This document shows, in pieces, positions 57,480 to 64,000 of a DNA stretch of 64,000 bases; the stretch's first letter is position 1; each line of letters opens with the position of its first letter. The translations under genes were made by a program, and so were the position numbers. Location: contig NZ_BRZC01000003.1 of NCBI RefSeq assembly GCF_030268005.1, forward strand, positions 124,001 through 188,000, written 5' to 3'. Origin of the DNA: Microbacterium arabinogalactanolyticum (GTDB lineage: Bacteria > Actinomycetota > Actinomycetes > Actinomycetales > Microbacteriaceae). The notes under the pieces are model-generated. The model searched no databases. It saw only the letters and a program-made list of their open reading frames with translations, and was not told the DNA's origin.

Positions 57480-57941
57480 TTACTTGTAGAAGCCCTCGCG
57501 CAGGTTGATGCCGTGCTCGACCCACGCCTTCAGGGCGGCGAGCATGCCGGTCCAGCCCTCGCAGTTGCCGAAGGCGCTCTTCGCTCCGGCATCCGTCGCG
57601 CGCCACGAGCTCTCGGTGATCGTCACCAGCGTGCGCGTGCCATCGTCGATCGGCGCGAACTCGAAGACGACGCGGCTGCGATCGTCGACGGTCTCGTTGC
57701 CGTCCCACTCGATCACGATCCGTCGCGGGGCCTCGGCCTCGACGACGGTCACCGGGAATCGGCCAGGGAAGTCCGCGAAGTCCCAGCTGACCTCGGCGCC
57801 GGCCTCGAGTCGGCCACGGGCCCCGCCGGTGGTGAAGTACTTCGAGAGGCGATCCGGATCGGCGACCGCCTCGTAGACCTCCGCGACGGGGCGGGAGATG
57901 CGGCCCGACACGGTGAACGACAGTTCGGTGAGCTCAGACAT
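57480..57941 (-). CDS. SRPBCC / AHSA1-like protein
   Basis: A 153-residue protein of the START-like fold used by AHSA1 and polyketide-cyclase-like proteins: ISRPVAEVYEAVADPDRLSKYF at the start and GWTGMLAALKAWVEHG in the C-terminal helix. These bind hydrophobic ligands. It is paired divergently with an ArsR gene 16 bp away, a very common pairing in actinobacteria. Confidence 0.9.
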   Translation of the reverse strand: MSELTELSFTVSGRISRPVAEVYEAVADPDRLSKYFTTGGARGRLEAGAEVSWDFADFPGRFPVTVVEAEAPRRIVIEWDGNETVDDRSRVVFEFAPIDDGTRTLVTITESSWRATDAGAKSAFGNCEGWTGMLAALKAWVEHGINLREGFYK

Positions 57942-57962
57942 GTTATAAGATTACAACATGTC
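57937..57962. promoter_or_regulatory. 26-bp palindrome containing both divergent start codons
   Basis: GACATGTT-ATAAGATTAC-AACATGTC is palindromic except for one base pair. It includes the start codons of the SRPBCC gene (57939-57941) and the ArsR gene (57958-57960). TAAGAT and, on the other strand, TAATCT can act as overlapping -10 boxes. Both transcripts would be leaderless and one ArsR dimer would cover both. Confidence 0.72.
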
Positions 57963-58281
57963 ATCGAGAGATCAAGCCCCCGACGATGACGACCTCGTGT
58001 TCAAGGCGCTCGCCGCCCCCGTGAGAAGGCGGATGCTCGACGCGCTGCGCCCCGCGGAACTGACCACCGGCGAACTGTGCGGCCGCTTCCCCGAGCTGGA
58101 CCGCACGACCGTGCTGCAGCACCTGCGCGTGCTCGAGCGCGCCGACCTGGTGATCGGACGTCGCGTCGGGCGGGAGCGGTGGCTGTCGCTGGCGCCCCTG
58201 CCCATCAAGCGCATCCACGACCGCTGGATCGGCGACTACGCCCGCGCTGCGGTGGAGCTGCTCGAGGATCTCGACGGCTGA
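57958..58281 (+). CDS. ArsR/SmtB family regulator
   Basis: A 107-residue winged-helix protein (KALAAPVRRRMLDAL, then TTVLQHLRVLERADLV as recognition region, residues about 14-64). There is no metal-binding Cys pair apart from a lone Cys in GELCGRF. This ArsR type usually partners SRPBCC proteins. It probably represses itself and the SRPBCC gene through the shared palindrome. Confidence 0.9.
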   Translation: MSSRDQAPDDDDLVFKALAAPVRRRMLDALRPAELTTGELCGRFPELDRTTVLQHLRVLERADLVIGRRVGRERWLSLAPLPIKRIHDRWIGDYARAAVELLEDLDG

Positions 58282-58300
58282 GCCGGAACCTCCGCTCAGC
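58277..58300. terminator. Short hairpin between convergent genes
   Basis: GCTGAGC (58277-58283) pairs with GCTCAGC (58294-58300) around a 10-base loop, overlapping the ends of both convergent genes. Possible weak terminator. Confidence 0.35.
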
Positions 58301-60191
58301 TCATCGAGAAGTCGTACCGCTGCGGCACAGGGCGGTCGGGGAACGCCTGCCGCCACAGTTCCGACATGCTCAGCTCGCCCTCTCGGATGTCGGGCACCTC
58401 GATGCCCTCCTCGAGCAGGCCGCCGGCTTCCGCGAGGTCGGCGGATGCCAGCGCTGCGCGCACGGCCAGCACGCGGAAGCGCCCCAGCTCCCGCATCGGC
58501 GCGGGCAGCGCGGAGAGCAGGTCGCGGGCGTCCTCTGCCCGCCCTGCGGCGAGCAGCGCTTCGCCGAGCTCCAGCGCGAGGGGTGCGATCTCGGGCGCGA
58601 GCATCCGGGCATCCACGAGGTCGGCGAGGCCGGCATCCGTCTCGCCCGAGGCGAGCCTCACCAGGCCGAGTCCGCGCAGCGCCCACGCCGAGCGGCGCAG
58701 CCGCAGCGATGCCTCGTATCCGGCCACGGCAGCGCGCAGCTCGCCGCGCGCGTGCGCCATCACGGCCCGGTGGTAGTGCGTGAGCCAGCTCGCCGGCACC
58801 TCGGCCAGCAGCCGGTCCCAGAGCTCGCCCGCCACATATGACGACGGCGGCACGGATGGGTCGTCAGCCGCCTCCGCCGACCCGAGCAGTGAGCGCCAGT
58901 ACGCGGCATCCGCTCCGGCATCCGCGTCGAAACGCACGCCGGGAAGACCCTCGAACGCGACGCCGTACCGGGCCGACAGCGCCGCCTCCAGCGCACCCCA
59001 CGGAGACCCCGCCTGCAGAACGCGCCGCGGTGCGAGATCGGCGACGGCCTCAAGCCGAGCCGGACCGTCGGACGCCCGCGATGCCGCCGCGCGCACCGCC
59101 GAAGCGACCCGATCACTCGCCGCGGCCCACGCTCCGGACGGATCGCCGGCGTGCACGGGAAGGAAGGACTCCTGCCACTCCCAGGTCGCACCGCCCGGCA
59201 TCCGCAGGTGCTCGTACTGCGTGGTCGCCAGCCCGCCCTGGATCTCGAAGTAGTCGCCGCCCAGCCAGTCCTGCCAGTGGCGCCCGCCCGCGTTGTCGCC
59301 CCAGACGAACAGCTTGCGCCCCTTCAGCCGGGCGGTCGAGACGTGACCGAGGCCGGACCCGTCCGCCTCCAGTGCCGCGATCCACGGCAGCTCGCCCGCC
59401 GGGAGCACATGGAACCAGTCGGCGGCCACGGGGGCGGATGCCGGGTACGACACGTCGTCGCTGACGAGGTCGACCAGCGACAGGCGGCCGTCGTAGTCGG
59501 TGCGGTACGCCTGCGTCGCGCTGGTGAACACCCGCGACTCCGCGGTCTGCGCCACGGCGATGTTCGTCCACCAGTACATGCCCGTCTCAACCGGGTGGGG
59601 GTTGCGCACCCGCACCTGCACGTGCAGCGCGGGAGCATGCGCGTCCAGGGTCGCATCGAGCTGCACGATCAGTCCGCGGACGCGCTCGTACTCCCACATG
59701 CGCAGCACCGGCTCGCCGTCGGGCCCGGTCACCTCGGCGGCGTACAGCGGGTCGCAGGTGAGGGGCCAGTGGCCGCGCATCCCGATGTTCCACTCCACGC
59801 CGCCCGAGAACCAGGCGTTGCGCAGTGCCAGGTTCGCCGGCTGGAACACGTCGTTGCGATAGACGAGGTCGCGTCCGTCCGCCTTGTCCAGCAGGCGCAC
59901 CAGCCGGCCGCCGAGATCCAGGGCGAACTCCGCCCGCATGTGCTCGTTCTCCAGCACGGCCAGCCGCATCGGGGACATGCTGCGCTCGCGCCCGTACTGG
60001 TCCTGCAGCAGGTACGGGTGGATGCTGTCGACCCGTCCGTACGCGATGTTCGACGCGATCTCGGCCGGAAGCCCCTCGGTCGACGCCTCGTACGGGGCCT
60101 GCGGCATCGTCGCCACCGCGGGCAGCGGATTCACCTCGCCGACGGGTGCGGAGGGAAGCGGGACCGAGGCGATCGTGAGCGTGGCAGTCAT
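58296..60191 (-). CDS. DUF5107 domain protein with TPR region
   Basis: A 631-residue protein. Residues about 30-370 form the DUF5107 beta-sandwich, related to galactose-mutarotase-like folds (SGGVEWNIGMRGHWP, GMYWWTNIAVAQ, FVWGDNAGGRHWQDWL). The C-terminal 200 residues are helical TPR-like repeats (HYHRAVMAHARGELRAAVAGYEASL). The Trp/His-rich part suggests carbohydrate binding. Function is not established. ATG at 60191 is used because similarity begins with MTATLTIASVPLPS; TAGCGT lies 8 bases upstream, implying a very short leader. Confidence 0.82.
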   Translation of the reverse strand: MTATLTIASVPLPSAPVGEVNPLPAVATMPQAPYEASTEGLPAEIASNIAYGRVDSIHPYLLQDQYGRERSMSPMRLAVLENEHMRAEFALDLGGRLVRLLDKADGRDLVYRNDVFQPANLALRNAWFSGGVEWNIGMRGHWPLTCDPLYAAEVTGPDGEPVLRMWEYERVRGLIVQLDATLDAHAPALHVQVRVRNPHPVETGMYWWTNIAVAQTAESRVFTSATQAYRTDYDGRLSLVDLVSDDVSYPASAPVAADWFHVLPAGELPWIAALEADGSGLGHVSTARLKGRKLFVWGDNAGGRHWQDWLGGDYFEIQGGLATTQYEHLRMPGGATWEWQESFLPVHAGDPSGAWAAASDRVASAVRAAASRASDGPARLEAVADLAPRRVLQAGSPWGALEAALSARYGVAFEGLPGVRFDADAGADAAYWRSLLGSAEAADDPSVPPSSYVAGELWDRLLAEVPASWLTHYHRAVMAHARGELRAAVAGYEASLRLRRSAWALRGLGLVRLASGETDAGLADLVDARMLAPEIAPLALELGEALLAAGRAEDARDLLSALPAPMRELGRFRVLAVRAALASADLAEAGGLLEEGIEVPDIREGELSMSELWRQAFPDRPVPQRYDFSMS

Positions 60192-60354
60192 GATGATGCT
60201 CACGCTAGCCAATGCGCGCGCCGGCGCCCAGCATCCGGTGCAAGCGGCTCTGTCGCGGCGGCCCGCACCGGCGTAGCATCGCTTCTCACAAGCCGTTGGG
60301 GGCGCACCCCGACCACCGGCCGAGGCGGCGGCGATCACAGATGGGGATTCGATC

Positions 60355-60606
60355 ATGCCGCTCTACATGGATGTCCATTCGCTCGGCGACGCCGTCAGCC
60401 TCGACGATGTCGCCAAAGCGCATGCCGCCGACCTGGCCCTGCAGGACCAGCACGGCGTGCAGTACCTGCGCTATTGGGTCGACGAGGCGGGCGGGAAGAT
60501 CTTCTGCCTGGTCGACGCGCCCGACCCCGAGGCCGCGAACACGGTGCACCGCGAGGCGCACGGCCTGGTCGCCGACGAGATCCACCTGGTCAGGGAGGGC
60601 GCCTAG
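60355..60606 (+). CDS. DUF4242 / SCO4226-like nickel-binding protein
   Basis: An 83-residue ferredoxin-like protein: YMDVHSLG at the start, AAHAADLALQ, then LRYWVDEAGGKIFCLVDAP and HREAHGLVADEIHLV. The His, Cys and Asp positions resemble the Streptomyces SCO4226 nickel-binding protein of this family. Its role is unknown; stress or metal buffering is possible. It precedes the methyltransferase by 22 bp. Confidence 0.85.
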   Translation: MPLYMDVHSLGDAVSLDDVAKAHAADLALQDQHGVQYLRYWVDEAGGKIFCLVDAPDPEAANTVHREAHGLVADEIHLVREGA

Positions 60607-60628
60607 CCGGTGTCGGTAGGGTGAGCGG

Positions 60629-61837
60629 GTGCCCGACTTCGACTTCCGCGCGCTGCGCCGATTCCCCGACGTCGAGGCGCCGAATCTGCAGGCCTGGGAC
60701 GCCACCGACGAACTGCTCGTGCGATGGGCGCTCGACTCCGGTGTCCCGGGCGATGAGGTCGCCGTCATCGGCGACGAGTACGGGGCGATCACGCTCGCGC
60801 TGGCGGATGCCGGGGTGCCCGGCATCCGCGTGCATCAGGACCTGATCACCGGCCGCAGGGCGCTGGCGCATAACGCCGCCGCGCTGGGCCTCTCCGGCTG
60901 GACGTCGCACGAGCTCGGCGCCGATCTGCTGGCCGGCGCGCGCATGGTGCTGCTGCAGCTGCCGAAGGCGCTCGCCGAGCTCGAGGAGATCGCGGATGCC
61001 GTCGCCCGCTGGGCCGCGCCCGATGCGACGCTGGTCGCCGGCGGACGCGTCAAGCACATGACGCTCGCGCAGAACGAGGTGCTCGCGCGGCGCTTCGGCG
61101 CCGTCCAGGCGCAGCGCGCGGAGCGCAAGTCGCGGCTGATCGTGGCATCCGAGCCCCTCGCCGTCCCGACGGAGCCGCCCTTCCCGGTACGACAGGTGCA
61201 TGACGGCCTCACGCTGTGCGCGTTCGGCGGTGCGTTCGCCGGCGCGCGGCTCGACATCGGCACGCGCGCGCTGCTCGACGCGATGCCCGGTCTCTCGGCG
61301 CACTTCGCGCCACAACTCCGGAGAAACGGGGCAGATCGGGTGGAATCAGCCGGAAGCGGGCAGGGCAGTGGGCAGATCTCCGGAGTTGTGGCCGGAGATG
61401 CCATGCAGGTCGTCGACCTGGGCTGCGGGACGGGTGCGCTCGCCGCGGCATTCGCCCTGAGCCATCCGGATGCCGTGGTCATCGCGACCGACCGCTCGGC
61501 CGCGGCCGTCCGCTCCGCCCGCGAGACCATGGCCGCCAACGGCATCGACGGCCGCGTGCAGGTCACGCTCGACGACGCAGGCTCCGAACTGCCGGATGCC
61601 TCAGCCGACCTGGTCCTGCTGAACCCGCCCTTCCACCTCGGCGCGAGCGTGCACGAGGGAGCCGGACAGCGTCTCATCCAGGCCGCCGCGCGCCTGCTGA
61701 AGCCCGGCGGCGAGGTGTGGACGGTGTTCAACTCGCACCTCGACCATCGTCGTGCCCTCAGCCGTGACGTCGGGGCGACGGAGCAGGTCGCGCGTACCCC
61801 CAAGTTCACCGTCACCCGCAGCGTCCGCCGGGGCTGA
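60629..61837 (+). CDS. RsmC/RlmG-like rRNA methyltransferase carrying a palindromic insertion
   Basis: A 402-residue protein: an N-terminal degenerate methyltransferase-like domain (about 1-190) and a C-terminal SAM domain with VVDLGCGTGALAAAF (about 268-282) and catalytic NPPFH (about 332-336), the signature of guanine-N2 methyltransferases of 16S/23S rRNA. Between the two, residues about 226-257 are encoded by the palindromic element 61310-61391. They form a Gly/Ser/Gln-rich linker that would not be expected from the family. GTG at 60629 follows TAGGGT and six bases, a leaderless pattern. Confidence 0.88.
   Translation: MPDFDFRALRRFPDVEAPNLQAWDATDELLVRWALDSGVPGDEVAVIGDEYGAITLALADAGVPGIRVHQDLITGRRALAHNAAALGLSGWTSHELGADLLAGARMVLLQLPKALAELEEIADAVARWAAPDATLVAGGRVKHMTLAQNEVLARRFGAVQAQRAERKSRLIVASEPLAVPTEPPFPVRQVHDGLTLCAFGGAFAGARLDIGTRALLDAMPGLSAHFAPQLRRNGADRVESAGSGQGSGQISGVVAGDAMQVVDLGCGTGALAAAFALSHPDAVVIATDRSAAAVRSARETMAANGIDGRVQVTLDDAGSELPDASADLVLLNPPFHLGASVHEGAGQRLIQAAARLLKPGGEVWTVFNSHLDHRRALSRDVGATEQVARTPKFTVTRSVRRG
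61310..61391. repeat. Palindromic element inside a coding sequence
   Basis: A perfect 15-bp inverted repeat (61310-61324 with 61377-61391) has a 52-bp centre that contains GCAGATCGGG and GGGCAGATC. The left arm CACAACTCCGGAGAAACG matches the inverted right arm of the 43674-43757 element at 16 of 18 positions. The reading frame stays open through it. Confidence 0.75.
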
Positions 61838-61928
61838 AACCCGTCGAATCGCCACCGGAAACCTCACAGCGATCGACTTTCCGACACGCGCATAACCCCC
61901 GGTGAGGCCGCGAAACCCGAGCGCGGAT

Positions 61929-62188
61929 TTGCCACCCGACCAGCCATTCGTTAGCGTGGAAAGGTGGTCGAGGGACCACAAACACCAGTCCGCGGCCGCG
62001 TCCTTCTTTCGACTCGAGCTGTACACGAAGAGGCGCGGGCGTACGGTCGATGTTCTTTGCGGGGATCCGAAATCCCCGACCGCGCCGCCAGTACAGCGAT
62101 TGTCGAAACGGCCCTGTGATCATCACCCGGGCGTTACCGAAGCCGGCTCACACGCACCCTGGCGACAGGTGAGCCGCGCGGGGGAAAC
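61929..62188 (+). promoter_or_regulatory. Promoter and about 225-nt structured leader of the ProVW operon
   Basis: TTGCCA (61929-61934), 17-bp spacer and TAGCGT (61952-61957) form a good promoter, placing the start near 61964. The leader can fold GTGGTC/GACCAC near 61965-61980, a long multi-step hairpin at 62038-62086 (GGCG, GGTC, GGGGAT arms) and CGGCTCAC/GTGAGCCG at 62144-62176 just before the GGGGGAAAC ribosome binding site. No short ORF or known riboswitch was recognised. Nothing else is seen in 61838-61928. Confidence 0.6.
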
Positions 62189-63498
<1,310 letters not shown>

Positions 63499-63499
<1 letters not shown>

Positions 63500-64000
63500 T
63501 GCCCCGCATTCCCCTCGGCGACTGGGTCGAGACCGTCGTCTCCTGGATCCAGATCAACCTCGAGGGCGTCCTCGACTTCATCTCGATGGTCGTCGGTGCT
63601 CTGGTGAACGGCTTGATCGGCGCTCTGCTGTCGGTGCACTTCGTCGGCATCATCGCGATCCTCGCGCTGATCGCCTGGCTGCTGCGCTCCTGGCAGCTCG
63701 CCGTCGGCACGATCGTGTCGTTCGTGCTGATCCTCGGCCTCGGCCTGTGGGTGCCGACCATGCAGACGCTCGCCCTGGTGCTGGTCGCCGCCGTCCTGGC
63801 CGTGCTGATCGCGGTGCCGCTGGGCATCTGGTCGGCTCGCAATCCCACTGTCCGCGCCGTCCTCAAGCCGGTGCTCGACTTCATGCAGACCATGCCGGCG
63901 TTCGTGTACCTGATCCCGGCGATCGTGTTCTTCAGCATCGGCTACGTTCCCGGCCTCATCGCGACCGTGATCTTCGCGCTGCCCCCGGGAGTGCGGCTCA
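63499..64000 (+). CDS. proW: Glycine betaine/proline ABC transporter permease (3' end outside window)
   Basis: The first 167 residues are visible. An N-terminal amphipathic stretch (WVETVVSWIQINLEGVLDFI) is followed by hydrophobic helices and the family segment VLDFMQTMPAFVYLIPAIVFF seen in ProW/OpuAB permeases. The start overlaps the proV stop. The EAA loop and the rest lie beyond the window, and a substrate-binding protein gene is expected next. Confidence 0.92.

Noticed and set aside
53408..58281. A defence island around NERD, MFS and several regulators
   Set aside because: No restriction, toxin-antitoxin, Cas or reverse transcriptase genes are present; each regulator has a simple local partner.
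61964..62188. Known c-di-AMP (ydaO) riboswitch
   Set aside because: The conserved ydaO core could not be recognised by eye, so only a structured leader is claimed.

Overview
The window is chromosomal DNA of a high-GC Gram-positive actinobacterium, most likely a Microbacteriaceae member close to Microbacterium. This rests on the very high GC content, frequent GTG and TTG starts, many leaderless transcripts, strong over-use of the hexamer GGATGC/GCATCC inside genes, and a complete C50 carotenoid operon (idi-crtE-crtB-crtI-crtYe-crtYf-crtEb). No rRNA, tRNA, CRISPR array, insertion sequence or prophage was found. Coding density is high; the only gene-free stretch over 300 bases is the 5' leader before 62189.

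Layout. 1-3.6 kb: the end of a DUF2510 membrane protein and a penicillin-acylase-family Ntn hydrolase. 3.8-9.6 kb: an operon on the minus strand of a TetR regulator and two YhgE/Pip membrane proteins, with a perfect palindromic operator over its promoter. 9.8-11.2 kb: argG with a terminator. 11.3-19 kb: a MarR (CrtR-like) regulator divergent from an eight-gene carotenoid operon whose genes nearly all overlap; the eighth gene is an NAD(P)-binding/DUF2867 protein not among the known pathway enzymes. 19-23.7 kb: a GlcNAc-kinase-like ATPase, an FAD oxidoreductase fused to a Rieske domain, and a HelD-like helicase. 23.8-30.5 kb: a seven-gene MoxR-DUF58-VWA-VWA-TPR operon. 30.6-34.4 kb: a Pro-rich membrane protein, DUF2804, Pr6Pr and EamA proteins. 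34.6-38.6 kb: purA, a lactonase-type beta-propeller and a disulfide oxidoreductase. 38.7-42 kb: a 26-codon DUF427-like remnant followed by an OpuC-type osmoprotectant ABC transporter. 42-43.7 kb: an AI-2E family permease and chorismate mutase. 43.8-48.7 kb: an amino-sugar/tagatose-type operon (SIS, ROK, PfkB, class II aldolase, DeoR) behind a clear promoter and operator. 48.7-50.6 kb: Lrp and a DadA-like dehydrogenase. 50.8-53.3 kb: a Tat-exported family 8 polysaccharide lyase. 53.4-58.3 kb: MerR, NERD, MFS, two ArsR-type regulators and an SRPBCC protein. 58.3-61.8 kb: DUF5107-TPR, DUF4242 and an RlmG/RsmC-like methyltransferase. 62.2-64 kb: a ProV/ProW osmoprotectant transporter behind a long structured leader; the permease runs off the end.

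The least explained signal is a set of six palindromic elements of about 60-85 bp (near 9.65, 37.1, 43.7, 45.8, 50.7 and 61.3 kb). Most are built from two direct and two inverted copies of a short core. Several share sequence modules with one another, and one lies in frame inside the methyltransferase gene. They look like a mosaic REP/BIME-like family. Other points of interest are the DUF2867 gene at the end of the carotenoid operon, the 26-codon DUF427 relic with a strong ribosome binding site, and a 26-bp palindrome that contains the start codons of two divergent genes.
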